Of a stretch of DNA of 35,379 bases, positions 13,907-23,681 are shown piece after piece; the stretch's first letter is position 1, and each line of letters starts with the position of its first letter. The stretch comes from Bacteroidales bacterium (GTDB lineage Bacteria; Bacteroidota; Bacteroidia; Bacteroidales; B18-G4), in the NCBI GenBank assembly GCA_021107535.1, contig JAIOSQ010000159.1, positions 1-35,379 of the forward strand, given 5' to 3'. Below the pieces are notes generated by a model. It did not search any database. It worked only from the letters and a program-made list of their open reading frames with translations, and was not told the origin of the DNA. A program made the position numbers and the translations under genes.

Positions 13907-16777
13907 ATGACGGAAGTTAACAAAGCCATCAGATTGAGTAAAGCTGCCAAGGAGTTCAATGTCGGCCTTCGCAATATTGTTGAATATCTTCTTGAAAAAG
14001 GTATTGAGATTGAGGCGAAGCCTACAGCTAAGATCAGTGGTGAAATGTATGAAATGCTTGTGCAGGAATTTCAAGAGGAAAAGGCTGTTAAAGAAGAGTC
14101 GAAGAAAAAAGAAATAGATACAAGTAAGCATCAATCCATCAGAATTGGTGATGAAGACACATTGACAAAAACAGAGGAAAAAGCAACAGAGGTGGAGATC
14201 ATTATCAAAGAAACTTCTATCCCTGAAATAAAGTCAAAAGAACCTGTAATTGAAGAGAAAACGGAAGAAGTTCCTAAACCTGAAGCAAAAGTCACCAAAA
14301 AGCCGAAAAAGGAGGTAAGCGCAAAAGAGACAGTCGAAGAAAAAGATAAGAAAGCTGATTCTACAATCAAAATCCTGGATAAGATCGACATCGACTCGAT
14401 AAACCAGAAAACACGTCCTGCCAAAAAAACAAAAGAAGAAAAAGCGAAAGAGGCAGAAGAGAAGGAGAAAAAAGAAGCGAAAGGCAAGAAAACTGCAAAA
14501 AAAGAAAAACCGGAAGATAAAAAGGAAAAACCCGCTAAAGAAGAAGAAATAGTTGCAGAAGCAGTGAAGAAAGATGCCGATACTGACACTGAGGTTCCAG
14601 CAGATAGCAAGAAAGAAAGGAGAGGGAAGGAAAAATTTATCAAAACAGAAGTTGATAAACTTGAAGGCCCGAAGATCCTTGATAAAATTGATCTTAAGGA
14701 ATTTGAAAAGAAACCTGTAGCATCTTCCAAAGATGAAAAAGTATCGCAGAAAAAGAAAAGAAAAAGAATAATTCAGCCGAGGCACGTATCAGACACGGGT
14801 GGCAAAAAACATGACGACAGGAGCAGAGGCAGGGGCCGTAAAAAGAAAGAAGCTCCAAAACCGGAACCTACCGAAGAAGAAATTCAGAAACAGATCAAGG
14901 AAACCCTTGCAAGGCTTGCTCCCACTGGAAAATCCAAAAGCGCAAAACACCGGAGGATGAAACGTGCAGCAGTCAGCCAGCAAATTGAAGAAGATCAAAA
15001 GAAAATTGACGCCGAAAAGCAAACACTGAAGCTCACGGAATTTGTTACGGTAAATGAACTTGCCACCATGATGGATGTTTCCGCAACAGAGGTTATTTCT
15101 GCTTGTATGACGTTGGGATTATTTGTTTCAATAAATCAGAGGCTTGATGCAGAAACACTAAACCTTGTTGCTGAAGAATTCGGATTTGAAGTGGAATTTG
15201 TAAGCGTTGAAGTACAGGAAGCCATTGACGGAATCGAAGTTGTCGAGGAAGATGAAAGCAAGCTGTTGCCAAGGGCACCGATTGTTACCGTGATGGGGCA
15301 TGTTGACCATGGTAAAACAAAACTCCTTGATTATATCAGGAAATCGAATGTGGTTGCCGGTGAGGCAGGTGGGATAACCCAGCATATCGGAGCTTATGAA
15401 GTAGTTCTCGAAAACGGAAAGAATATCACATTCCTGGATACTCCGGGACATGAAGCTTTTACTGCCATGCGTGCCAGGGGAGCAAAGGTTACTGATATTG
15501 TCATTATCATCATAGCGGCAGACGACGATGTGATGCCCCAAACCAAAGAAGCCATCAATCACGCACAGGCTGCGGGTGTACCGATCATCTTTGCCATCAA
15601 TAAAATTGACAGGCCCAATGCCAATGCGGAGAAGATCAAGCAACAACTGTCAGAAATGAACATTCTGGTAGAAGACTGGGGTGGGAAGTATCAGAGTCAG
15701 GATATTTCTGCTACAGAAGGAACCAATATTAACGAACTCCTCGAGAAGGTATTATTGGAAGCTGAGATGCTTGATCTTAAAGCCAACCCTGAAAAAAATG
15801 CGATTGGCACCGTGATCGAGTCCTCACTCGACAAAGGAAGAGGATATATAACCAATGTTTTGGTGCAAGCTGGCACTATACATGTGGGAGACATGGTACT
15901 TGCCGGTTCACATTTCGGCAAAATAAAGGCCATGTATAATGAAAGAAACCAATTGATAAAAGAAGCCGGGCCTTCTACGCCTGTATTGTTACTTGGGCTT
16001 AACGGAGCGCCCCAGGCTGGTGACGGATTCAACATTATCAGGAACGAAAGGGAAGCTAAAAGTATTGCCAATAAACGAGAGCAGCTGCAACGTGAACAGG
16101 GCCTGCGTACGACAAAGCATGTTACCCTCGATGAGATCGGCCGCCGAATTGCCATCGGTGATTTTAAAGAACTTAACATTATTGTTAGAGGTGATGTTGA
16201 TGGTTCGGTTGAAGCCCTGTCGGATTCACTGCTCAAATTATCGACTGAAGAAGTACAGCTTAATATCATACTGAAAGGCGTTGGTGCAGTGACTGAAACA
16301 GATGTTATGCTCGCATCAGCTTCAAATGCAATCATTATCGGATTCCAGGTCCGTCCTCAGCCCGGAGCCAGGAAACTGGCCGAACTGGAACAGATCGACA
16401 TTCGTCTGTACAGTATTATCTACCAGGCCATCGAAGAGATCAAATCTGCTATTGAAGGTATGCTCTCACCTGATATTGAAGAAAAGATCACCTGTAACGT
16501 GGAAGTCAGGGAAGTATTCAAGATCACCAAGGTGGGTACCGTTGCCGGGTGTATGGTGCTTGAGGGTAAAATTACCCGTAAGACCACTGTACGCCTGATA
16601 CGCGACGGCATTGTTGTATATACCGGCGTTCTGGGATCTCTTAAACGATTTAAGGATGATGTTAAAGAGGTGGCCACCGGTTACGAATGTGGAATGAACA
16701 TCGAGAACTTTAATGATATCAAAGTCGGTGATATTATTGAGGGATATGAAAAATTTGAAATTAAGAGAACGCTGTAA
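13907..16777 (+). CDS. infB: Translation initiation factor IF-2
   Basis: A 956-residue IF-2. An IF2_N motif (about 6-51) is followed by a long lysine/glutamate-rich low-complexity linker (about 60-370), a second IF2_N motif (about 380-430), and the G domain. The G domain has GHVDHGKT (about 464-471), [18 protein letters not shown] and NKID. Domain II and the C-terminal fMet-tRNA binding domains follow ([20 protein letters not shown] near the end). It brings initiator tRNA to the 30S subunit. The linker gives long shadow frames on the opposite strand that are not genes. There are 65 nt between nusA and this ATG. The stop codon forms part of a small hairpin. Confidence 0.97.
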   Translation: MTEVNKAIRLSKAAKEFNVGLRNIVEYLLEKGIEIEAKPTAKISGEMYEMLVQEFQEEKAVKEESKKKEIDTSKHQSIRIGDEDTLTKTEEKATEVEIIIKETSIPEIKSKEPVIEEKTEEVPKPEAKVTKKPKKEVSAKETVEEKDKKADSTIKILDKIDIDSINQKTRPAKKTKEEKAKEAEEKEKKEAKGKKTAKKEKPEDKKEKPAKEEEIVAEAVKKDADTDTEVPADSKKERRGKEKFIKTEVDKLEGPKILDKIDLKEFEKKPVASSKDEKVSQKKKRKRIIQPRHVSDTGGKKHDDRSRGRGRKKKEAPKPEPTEEEIQKQIKETLARLAPTGKSKSAKHRRMKRAAVSQQIEEDQKKIDAEKQTLKLTEFVTVNELATMMDVSATEVISACMTLGLFVSINQRLDAETLNLVAEEFGFEVEFVSVEVQEAIDGIEVVEEDESKLLPRAPIVTVMGHVDHGKTKLLDYIRKSNVVAGEAGGITQHIGAYEVVLENGKNITFLDTPGHEAFTAMRARGAKVTDIVIIIIAADDDVMPQTKEAINHAQAAGVPIIFAINKIDRPNANAEKIKQQLSEMNILVEDWGGKYQSQDISATEGTNINELLEKVLLEAEMLDLKANPEKNAIGTVIESSLDKGRGYITNVLVQAGTIHVGDMVLAGSHFGKIKAMYNERNQLIKEAGPSTPVLLLGLNGAPQAGDGFNIIRNEREAKSIANKREQLQREQGLRTTKHVTLDEIGRRIAIGDFKELNIIVRGDVDGSVEALSDSLLKLSTEEVQLNIILKGVGAVTETDVMLASASNAIIIGFQVRPQPGARKLAELEQIDIRLYSIIYQAIEEIKSAIEGMLSPDIEEKITCNVEVREVFKITKVGTVAGCMVLEGKITRKTTVRLIRDGIVVYTGVLGSLKRFKDDVKEVATGYECGMNIENFNDIKVGDIIEGYEKFEIKRTL

Positions 16778-16791
16778 TCACTTCGTGATTA
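16775..16791 (+). terminator. Hairpin at the infB stop codon
   Basis: TAATCAC-TTC-GTGATTA, starting at the stop codon TAA, followed by a degenerate aaatcag tandem (16792-16821). It lacks a T run, so it is a weak terminator between convergent infB and purA. Confidence 0.4.
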
Positions 16792-16822
16792 GAAATCAGA
16801 AATCAGATATCAGAAGTCAGAA

Positions 16823-18115
16823 TTACTTCCTGAATAATGTTTGGGTCCGGTCGGGGCCAATTGAAACGATCTTAATAGGAATTCCGGTGTTTTTCTCAAT
16901 ATAGCTGATGTAATCGTTCAGTGTATCTGGTATCTGCTTATTGTTCTCCAGGCTGTCGATATTACGGTTCCATCCCGGCAGGGTAGTATACACCGGCTCA
17001 ATTTTTTCGCTGCACAGATCGAACGGGATTTCCCTGGTGAGTTCACCACCAATCGAATAGCTGGTGCAGACATCCAATTCTGTGAAGGGGCTGAGCACAT
17101 CGGTCTTCATCATAAAAAGTTTCGTAACCCCATTGAGCATGATGGCGTAATTCAGTGCAACCAGGTCAAGCCAGCCACAACGGCGAGGACGTCCTGTTGT
17201 TGAACCGAATTCGCGCCCGGTTTCGCGTATCAGGTCACCGTTTTCATCCAGTAATTCTGATGGGAAAGGCCCGCTCCCCACACGGGTACAATAAGCTTTG
17301 AATACCCCAAAAACCTCACCTATCTTTTGAGGGGACACTCCCAGTCCGGCACAAACGCCGGCACAAATAGTGTTTGATGAAGTAACGAAGGGATAAGTCC
17401 CGAAGTCTATATCCAGCATGGATCCCTGCGCGCCTTCTGCAAGTACTTTTTTCCCTTCAGCAAGTGCATTATTAATAAAATATTCGCTATTGACCATGTG
17501 GAGATCGTCAAATATCCCCAGGGCTTCAAACCAGGCCGATTCATAATCAGAAAATGACATGTCATCGAGTTCGAAATCTCCGGGATTAAACCCGAATGAT
17601 TCAATGATCCGCATATGCATATCCCGGATCTTATCAAATTTCTCACGGAAACCAGTCTCGTGTATATCTCCAATCCGCAGGCCAAGTCTTGCAACTTTAT
17701 CTGTATATGCAGGCCCAATACCTTTTAATGTAGAGCCAATTTTTTCTTTTCCCTTTGCTTTCTCATAAGCGGCATCCAGTAAGCGATGCGAAGGTGTTAT
17801 CAGGTGCGCTTTGCGGGAGATGAAAAGGCGGTCCCTGGCCGGAATATTATTGGTGTCCAGGTTGTTAAGCTCCTTTTGCATGATGAAGGGATCGAGGATC
17901 ACTCCGTTCCCAACTACATTTTGTGATGTTGAAGAGAAGATACCAGATGGGATGGTGTGCAGAATAAACTTTTTCCCATCAAAAATAATGGTATGCCCTG
18001 CATTGGGGCCTCCCTGAAATCTGGCAATAATATCATAATCAGGGGTTAGAACATCCACAATTTTTCCCTTACCTTCGTCTCCCCACTGGAGACCAAGTAA
18101 TACATCGATTTTCAT
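16823..18115 (-). CDS. purA: Adenylosuccinate synthetase
   Basis: A 430-residue PurA, normal length. It joins IMP and aspartate with GTP to make adenylosuccinate in AMP synthesis. Signatures are GDEGKGK (12-18, with catalytic D13), FQGGPNAGHT (33-42, with H41), LKGIGPAYTDK, LAEGAQGSMLDIDFGTYPFV and the GTP/IMP-loop TTGRPRRCGWLDL. The ATG at 18115 follows the Fur-family gene by 11 nt, so the two are co-transcribed. It converges on infB with 45 nt between. Confidence 0.97.
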   Translation of the reverse strand: MKIDVLLGLQWGDEGKGKIVDVLTPDYDIIARFQGGPNAGHTIIFDGKKFILHTIPSGIFSSTSQNVVGNGVILDPFIMQKELNNLDTNNIPARDRLFISRKAHLITPSHRLLDAAYEKAKGKEKIGSTLKGIGPAYTDKVARLGLRIGDIHETGFREKFDKIRDMHMRIIESFGFNPGDFELDDMSFSDYESAWFEALGIFDDLHMVNSEYFINNALAEGKKVLAEGAQGSMLDIDFGTYPFVTSSNTICAGVCAGLGVSPQKIGEVFGVFKAYCTRVGSGPFPSELLDENGDLIRETGREFGSTTGRPRRCGWLDLVALNYAIMLNGVTKLFMMKTDVLSPFTELDVCTSYSIGGELTREIPFDLCSEKIEPVYTTLPGWNRNIDSLENNKQIPDTLNDYISYIEKNTGIPIKIVSIGPDRTQTLFRK

Positions 18116-18126
18116 GAGCCTGATTT

Positions 18127-18570
18127 TTATTGTTTGATATGACCGTAAAACGTAAGTGAATGATGGGTAACTTCTACATTCAGTGTCTTCTCAACATAGT
18201 TCTTAATATCCTCTATTCTCGGATCTGAGAATTCGATAACCTGGCCATCGTTAACACTGATGAAATGATCATGTTTTTTGAACTTGTAGGAACGCTCAAA
18301 TTGTGCACAGTTATTGCCAAACTGGTGTTTCGTAACAAGATTGCAGTCGAGCAGCAATTCGATCGTATTATAAAGTGTAGCCCGACTGACACGATACTTG
18401 TTGTTCTTCATCCTGATATAAAGAGTCTCTATATCAAAATGCCCTTCCGTTGCATAAATCTCTCGCAAGATCGTGTATCTTTCAGGCGTTTTCCTGTGCC
18501 CTCTCTGCTCAAGATAATCCGTGAATATTTTCTTGACTTGTTCCTCTGTATCCTTATTCGCATCTTTCAT
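18127..18570 (-). CDS. Fur-family transcriptional regulator lacking the zinc-binding cysteines
   Basis: A 147-residue Fur-type protein. The winged helix (about 10-85) contains [20 protein letters not shown] and [19 protein letters not shown]. The metal-sensing part has [20 protein letters not shown], in which the HDH and EF elements remain but the usual C-x2-C (as in ICxxCG) is replaced by SVND; no C-terminal cysteine pair is present. Structural zinc is therefore probably absent, as in some Bacteroidetes homologues such as the haem-responsive Har of Porphyromonas (from memory). A longer frame starts at a TTG at 18597, but that codon lies inside the -7 promoter element (18595-18602), so I use ATG 18570. 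It lies between rel and purA, an order I recognise from Bacteroidales. Metal or ligand unknown. Confidence 0.85.
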   Translation of the reverse strand: MKDANKDTEEQVKKIFTDYLEQRGHRKTPERYTILREIYATEGHFDIETLYIRMKNNKYRVSRATLYNTIELLLDCNLVTKHQFGNNCAQFERSYKFKKHDHFISVNDGQVIEFSDPRIEDIKNYVEKTLNVEVTHHSLTFYGHIKQ

Positions 18571-18594
18571 CGACGTACATTTTATTACAAGCTT

Positions 18595-18602
18595 CAAATT
18601 TA
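18595..18602 (-). promoter_or_regulatory. fur-like gene/purA promoter, -7 element TAAATTTG
   Basis: TAAATTTG on the minus strand fits TAnnTTTG and lies 24 nt before ATG 18570. It overlaps the alternative TTG start and so decides the start of the gene. The tract upstream (18603-18655) is very AT-rich; no clear TTTG box. Confidence 0.6.
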
Positions 18603-18699
18603 ATAAAAAAATATTTATTATAATTTGGTTTAAATAAAAATAATTTCACCCATTCGCCAATAAAATGATTAAATCCCTATAAAAGTGACACTTACAAGG

Positions 18700-19608
18700 C
18701 TAAGCCAAAGAGCGGTCTATTCGGCTGATCTTTTGAATTTCAGGAATTTTCTTGAGGTTATCGATTAATTGATTCAGGGTTTCCGTATTTTTAATGTATA
18801 GCATGATCACGGCATCAGTAAGACCGTCATGGGTATTCAGGTTAAATGAACGGATCCCAAGATCATGTTTATCATAGATAACCTCGGATATTTGCTTTAC
18901 GAGGCCCTTCTTATCAACACCTTTTAATTTAATTCCAGTCAGGAAGCCGATAGATTCATTGGTTTTCCATTTCGCTTTAATGATCCTGTTGCCATAGCTG
19001 AACATCGATTGAATGGCTACCGGGCAGTTTGTACGATGGATCATGATTTTACCTTTTCGGCTAATGAAGCCCATCACATCATCTCCGGGAATCGGGTTGC
19101 AACATCTGGAAATAACATAGCGGATATCCTCAATGTCGTCGCTTAGAACGAGTGTTTCGGGTTTCTCATTTAACTGTTCAATAAGATCAGGGGCTACCGA
19201 CTTCTGAGTTTTTGAGCGTGTAAAAGGTTTGCTGATAAACCTGAGCCAGTTCCCTTTATCAGTTAATTGTGTAAAGGTTTTCACATCCTGTAAGCGAATC
19301 CTACCATGCACCAGATCATAATACATCCTGATCTGCGATGTATAGCCTACATACTCCATAAAACGGTTTGCCACCCCTTCAGAGCATTCGACCTTTTGTT
19401 GTCCGAGGTATTTTTCAAGCAATTCTTTTCCTTCTTCGGTAAATTTCCTGTATTCGTCTTTCAGTGCCGCTTTGATACGATGTTTTGCTCTTGCTGTGAT
19501 CACAAATCCCAGCCAGTTTTCTGTTGGCACCTGCTTCTGGGATACGACCACCTCTATCTGGTCACCGCTGTTCAACTTATGGTTCAGGGGGACCAGATTA
19601 TGGTTCAC
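18700..19608 (-). CDS. rel: Stringent factor Rel/SpoT, C-terminal part (split gene)
   Basis: This 302-residue frame carries the second half of a Rel protein: the end of the TGS domain (NHNLVPLNHKLNSGDQIEVV), the helical domain, the Cys-rich/conserved-cysteine segment (RCCNPIPGDDVMGFISRKGK then HRTNCPVAI) and a C-terminal ACT domain (about 225-302). It starts at GTG 19608; the stop of the N-terminal frame overlaps it as GTGA. In a normal protein this would continue directly from the upstream frame. This half binds the ribosome and senses the uncharged tRNA. Whether it is made by reinitiation or is dead sequence cannot be told. No other damage is seen in it. Confidence 0.85.
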   Translation of the reverse strand: MNHNLVPLNHKLNSGDQIEVVVSQKQVPTENWLGFVITARAKHRIKAALKDEYRKFTEEGKELLEKYLGQQKVECSEGVANRFMEYVGYTSQIRMYYDLVHGRIRLQDVKTFTQLTDKGNWLRFISKPFTRSKTQKSVAPDLIEQLNEKPETLVLSDDIEDIRYVISRCCNPIPGDDVMGFISRKGKIMIHRTNCPVAIQSMFSYGNRIIKAKWKTNESIGFLTGIKLKGVDKKGLVKQISEVIYDKHDLGIRSFNLNTHDGLTDAVIMLYIKNTETLNQLIDNLKKIPEIQKISRIDRSLA

Positions 19609-20912
19609 CTTGGCACCTGGGAATGGATATTATATGCAAAGTCAAGGACTGTAGTATCAACAGGCATGATCTTCAGATCACCTTTGGGAGTATACACAAA
19701 GATCTCATCAGAAAACAGATTAAGCTTGAAGTCATCCAGAAAGTCAAGTGCATCGGAATCTTCACCATGAAGCATTTCCCTGATCTTGTTTAACCATTCA
19801 TCAAGGCCGGTTTCATGGTCAATCCCGTCTTTATATTTCCAATGGGCAGCATATCCCTTTTCTGCGATTTCATCCATGCGTTTTGTACGGATCTGAACTT
19901 CCACCCATTTCCCGATCCGGCTCATTACCGTAGTATGCAGTGCTTCATATCCATTCGCCTTGGGGAGGGAAATCCAGTCACGCAGCCGTTTCTGATTTGG
20001 CCGGTAATAATCTGTAATTACAGAATATACTCTCCAGCATTGTTCCTTTTCCTTCTCAACAGGCACGTCGATGATGATCCTGATGGCAAAAAGGTCAAAA
20101 ATATCTTCAAACGGAATTTCCTTGCTTTGCATTTTCTCCCAGATAGAAAAAACAGATTTCTCCCTGTCCAGGATCCTGAAATCCATTCCCTTTCCAGCGA
20201 GGTCTTTCTTAATGGGATAAATGAACTTATTAATAAAGCGTTTTCTTTCCGGTCTTGATTCTTCCAGTTTCCTTGAGATGGTATTAAAAACTTCCGGTTC
20301 CAGAAACTTCAGCGACAGGTCTTCCAGTTCGCATTTGATGGCATGCAGTCCGAGGCGGTGCGCCAGTGGTGCAAAGAGGTAAAGGGTTTCAGATGCAATT
20401 TTGAGTTGTTTATTTTCAGGCATAGCATCCAGTGTGCGCATATTATGCAAACGATCGGCAAGTTTGATCAGGATCACCCTCACATCCACTGACATGGTCA
20501 GAAGCATTTTTTTGAAATTTTCAGCCTGGGCTGAAGACGCAGGATGTTCGAAGATCTCTTCGATTTTTGTCAATCCGTCAATGATCCTGGTTACTGTATC
20601 CCCGAATAAGGACCTGATATCTTTCAGAGTATACTCAGAATCCTCCACAACATCATGGAGGAGAGCACAGATAACAGAAGTGGTACCCAGACCGATCTCT
20701 CCGGCAGCGATCTTTGCAACATCAAGCGGGTGATAAATATAGGGTTCTCCCGATTTTCTGCGCATATCCTTGTGAGCATCAACTGCAAGGTTGAATGCTT
20801 TCCGGACAAGTTTTTTATTGACCGGTTTTTCACGTGTAGCCCAAACCCTGAGCAGGTTTCGGTAACGATTCAATATTTCTCTTTTTTCCTTTTCCGGGTC
20901 TGGATTATACAT
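19605..20912 (-). CDS. rel: Stringent factor Rel/SpoT, N-terminal part: ppGpp hydrolase and synthetase (frameshifted in TGS)
   Basis: A 435-residue frame with an intact hydrolase domain (RRKSGEPYIYHP at 51-62, catalytic HD at 86-87 in ALLHDVVEDS, KLADRLHNMRTL at 150-161) and synthetase domain (RDWISLPKANGYEALHTTV at 311-329, WVEVQIRT and AAHWKYK). It reads into the TGS domain (EIFVYTPKGDLKIMP, then TTVLDFAYNIHSQV) and stops at once after Q-V-P-R. The expected GxxCxG segment is missing; the normal frame resumes as AKVNHNLVPL. Relative to the family, 19 nt are lost, which shifts the frame. Truncation here would remove the regulatory half; in E. coli such RelA fragments are constitutively active. 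Promoter TAATTTTG at 20944-20951. Assembly error remains possible. Confidence 0.88.
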   Translation of the reverse strand: MYNPDPEKEKREILNRYRNLLRVWATREKPVNKKLVRKAFNLAVDAHKDMRRKSGEPYIYHPLDVAKIAAGEIGLGTTSVICALLHDVVEDSEYTLKDIRSLFGDTVTRIIDGLTKIEEIFEHPASSAQAENFKKMLLTMSVDVRVILIKLADRLHNMRTLDAMPENKQLKIASETLYLFAPLAHRLGLHAIKCELEDLSLKFLEPEVFNTISRKLEESRPERKRFINKFIYPIKKDLAGKGMDFRILDREKSVFSIWEKMQSKEIPFEDIFDLFAIRIIIDVPVEKEKEQCWRVYSVITDYYRPNQKRLRDWISLPKANGYEALHTTVMSRIGKWVEVQIRTKRMDEIAEKGYAAHWKYKDGIDHETGLDEWLNKIREMLHGEDSDALDFLDDFKLNLFSDEIFVYTPKGDLKIMPVDTTVLDFAYNIHSQVPR

Positions 20913-20943
20913 AGGTATATGTTTCCATTTCTGAACTACCTAA

Positions 20944-20951
20944 CAAAATTA
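20944..20951 (-). promoter_or_regulatory. rel promoter, -7 element TAATTTTG
   Basis: TAATTTTG on the minus strand, 31 nt before the rel ATG. It is back to back with the promoter of the divergent T9SS cargo gene. Confidence 0.55.
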
Positions 20952-21007
20952 CAGTAAAATAAGTTATTCTTTAAAGGAAGACAGGCATTTATTCTAAGGA
21001 ATATTAT

Positions 21008-21015
21008 TAATTTTG
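21008..21015 (+). promoter_or_regulatory. Promoter of the T9SS cargo gene, -7 element TAATTTTG
   Basis: TAATTTTG fits TAnnTTTG and lies 28 nt before ATG 21044. Confidence 0.55.
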
Positions 21016-21043
21016 GATTGGCCAGAACAAAGAATTCGCAGTA

Positions 21044-23659
21044 ATGAAAAAACTTTTCCTGTTTAGCCTAATGATTACCACCTGTTTATCTCTTGTCTTT
21101 GCAACGCATCAAAGAGCAGGTGAGATTACGTATACTTATGTTTCAGGCCTGACCTTTGAAATAACCGTCATTACTTATACCCGGACTTCTGCGCCAGCCG
21201 ACAGGCCATGGCTTGAGATTTTATGGGGTGATGGCAGCAGCAGCGAGCTTCCCAGGACTGAAAAGATCAATTACGGCAATGACATCAGCCGTAATGTCTA
21301 TGCATACGTACCTGAGGTAGGGGCAACACAAGCGCGACATACTTATTCTTCGCCCGGAACATACAAGATTTCCGTGGAAGATCCGAACAGGAATTTTGGC
21401 GTAATGAACATCCCTAATTCAGTGAATGTGCCACTGTACATAGAAACTGTCATGGTCATCAATCCGCTTATGGGCATGAACAACTCTCCTGTTTTGCTGA
21501 ATCCTCCCATAGACAATGGCTGCGCTAACCAGATCTACATCCATAATCCGGGCGCCTGGGATATTGACGGTGACAGTCTTGCATACAGTCTCATCACTTG
21601 CAGGGGGGCAGAAGGTCTTCCTATTCCGGGTTATACCCTTCCGATAGCCACTGACAGCATCGGTATCAATCCCGTAACCGGTAACCTGTTGTGGGTGACG
21701 CCCCCCATGCAGGGCGAATTCAACATTGCCATCCTCATCGAGGAATACAGGAACGGGATCTGGATCGGGAGTATTACGCGCGATATGCAGATCAACATCA
21801 TCGCCTGTGATCATCACCCGCCCACTATTTATGCAATCAGCGATACATGCGTGGAGGCTGGTGACACATTAGTCTTTGATGTGATTGCCACCGAACCTGA
21901 TGGAGATGTTGTAGAACTCAGCGCTACAGGAGGCCCCTTTGAAATGGAACAAAGTCCGGCGTGGATCTTCCCTGATCCGGCCACAGGAATTGATACCGTA
22001 AAAATCACCTTCACCTGGGAAACTGTGTGTAAGCACGTGCAAAAACAGCCCTATTACACCTATTTCAAAGCCAGGGATGATGGAGAGCCTGTCAATCTCG
22101 TGGATTTGAAAACAATATCGATTAAAGTAATCGGCCCTGCGCCCAAAGGACTGACTGCTGAGCCAGTTGGAAATTCAATTCATCTCAGTTGGAATAAAAG
22201 TCCGTGCCTGAAAGCCGTACGCTACACATTATACAGAAGGGTGGGCTTTTACGGATATATACACGGTTATTGCGAAACAGGTGTACCTGATGACATAGGT
22301 TACAACCTCATCCATACAACTGCCACGGTTGACGACACCACATTTGCAGACAATGGAGGCGGCTCCGGACTGATCAATGGGCTGGATTATTGTTATATGG
22401 TGGTTGCAATATTTGTTGATGGTGCTGAGAGCTATGCATCGGAGGAAGTTTGTGCCCGCCTTAAAAAAGATCTTCCCATTATCACAAATGCAGGAAACGA
22501 CAGTGCCGACCTCTTCAATGGATATGCCCGACTGGCTTGGTCAAAACCAACAGAACTGGACACCGTCCAGATACCCGGGCCATATTATTATGAACTTTAT
22601 CGGGCCGAAGGCTTAGCTGGTCAGGATTTCCAGTTCATAGAAAACTTCCCGGAACTGGACGACACCTTATATCTTGACCAGTCCTTAGATCTTAATGCAA
22701 GTCCTTTTGCATATAATTACAAGTTAGACTTTCTGAGCGGATCTTATGGATACATTGGCTCTACACAGCAAGCCACCACTATATACCTGGACATTTATGA
22801 GACCGACAGGAGGCTTGAACTCAGCTGGCATCTGAATGTTCCCTGGAGCAATGAATACTATACGATCTATAAAAAAGAACCCGGCAGCAGTGATTATATT
22901 CAAATCACAACAACAACTAAATTATTTTATGTGGATTCGAACCTGGTAAATCATGAAGAATACTGTTATTACATTGAAAGTACGGGAAGTTACGGAACCA
23001 CAAGCTTGATAAATCCCATCATTAATTTTTCACAGCTCGCCTGTGGAGAGCCGGTAGACAATGTCCCCCCCTGCCCTCCCGGACTTGCAGTTTATACTGA
23101 CTGTACGGAATTTAATAATATACTAAGATGGAGCAATCCGGCACTCATTGACAGCTGTGACCCGGATGTTGCACAATACTATGTTTATTACGGACCGGAT
23201 GAAAGCTCCGACCTTTCGCTGATCGATTCCGTGTTGCAAAGCAATGAAGACAGCATTACGTATATCCATGAGGGTTATACACTCGGGTGTTATGTTGTAA
23301 GCGCCCTTGATTCATTGGGCAACCAGAGTGCATATAGCAACAAAGTATGCACGCCGGGCTGTTCAGGCTATGATCTTCCGAACGTTTTTACCCCTAATGG
23401 TGACCAGTATAATGATTATTTCACCCCGTTTCCTGAAACTGTGAGCAGTGCAGAAAGTATAGATATCAAGATTTTTAACAGGTGGGGACAGCTGGTTTAT
23501 GAAACGACTGACCCGATGGTTAACTGGGACGGAAGAAACCATAAAACAAACAAAGATTGTCCTGACGGCACCTATTTCTATGTTTGTGAAGTGTATGAAA
23601 AAACCCTGACAGGGCTTGTTCAAAAGACCCTTCAGGGTTCGATCACTATTTTAAGGTGA
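21044..23659 (+). CDS. Large secreted protein with T9SS type B (CHU_C / gliding-motility-associated) sorting domain
   Basis: An 871-residue exported protein. The signal peptide is MKKLFLFSLMITTCLSLVFA (1-20). The body shows Ig-like/PKD-type segments: WGDGSSSELPRTE and HTYSSPGTYKISV (about 65-120), a cadherin-like WDIDGDSLAYSLI, and FN3-like domains (about 365-770). The last 99 residues (773-871) are the type B sorting domain: LPNVFTPNGDQYNDYF, IKIFNRWGQLVYETTDP, and WDG near the PDGTYFYV strand. This directs export by the type IX system to the surface or medium. No enzyme domain is seen, so an adhesin or structural role is likely but unproven. Ten or more cysteines suggest disulfides. It diverges from rel and converges on gap. 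Confidence 0.9.
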   Translation: MKKLFLFSLMITTCLSLVFATHQRAGEITYTYVSGLTFEITVITYTRTSAPADRPWLEILWGDGSSSELPRTEKINYGNDISRNVYAYVPEVGATQARHTYSSPGTYKISVEDPNRNFGVMNIPNSVNVPLYIETVMVINPLMGMNNSPVLLNPPIDNGCANQIYIHNPGAWDIDGDSLAYSLITCRGAEGLPIPGYTLPIATDSIGINPVTGNLLWVTPPMQGEFNIAILIEEYRNGIWIGSITRDMQINIIACDHHPPTIYAISDTCVEAGDTLVFDVIATEPDGDVVELSATGGPFEMEQSPAWIFPDPATGIDTVKITFTWETVCKHVQKQPYYTYFKARDDGEPVNLVDLKTISIKVIGPAPKGLTAEPVGNSIHLSWNKSPCLKAVRYTLYRRVGFYGYIHGYCETGVPDDIGYNLIHTTATVDDTTFADNGGGSGLINGLDYCYMVVAIFVDGAESYASEEVCARLKKDLPIITNAGNDSADLFNGYARLAWSKPTELDTVQIPGPYYYELYRAEGLAGQDFQFIENFPELDDTLYLDQSLDLNASPFAYNYKLDFLSGSYGYIGSTQQATTIYLDIYETDRRLELSWHLNVPWSNEYYTIYKKEPGSSDYIQITTTTKLFYVDSNLVNHEEYCYYIESTGSYGTTSLINPIINFSQLACGEPVDNVPPCPPGLAVYTDCTEFNNILRWSNPALIDSCDPDVAQYYVYYGPDESSDLSLIDSVLQSNEDSITYIHEGYTLGCYVVSALDSLGNQSAYSNKVCTPGCSGYDLPNVFTPNGDQYNDYFTPFPETVSSAESIDIKIFNRWGQLVYETTDPMVNWDGRNHKTNKDCPDGTYFYVCEVYEKTLTGLVQKTLQGSITILR

Positions 23660-23662
23660 CAC

Positions 23663-23681
23663 AGGCTAAACAGCCTTATTT
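23663..23681. terminator. Small hairpin between convergent T9SS cargo gene and gap
   Basis: AGGCT-AAAC-AGCCT followed by TATTT, overlapping the stop codon of gap. A short stem; possibly a bidirectional terminator. Confidence 0.4.

Noticed and set aside
14131-15022. Long minus-strand frames opposite infB
   Set aside because: They mirror the Lys/Glu-rich linker of IF-2 and give Ser/Phe-rich low-complexity sequence without family likeness.
18571-18597. Longer Fur-family start at TTG 18597
   Set aside because: The codon lies in the TAAATTTG promoter element and the extra residues are not Fur-like.
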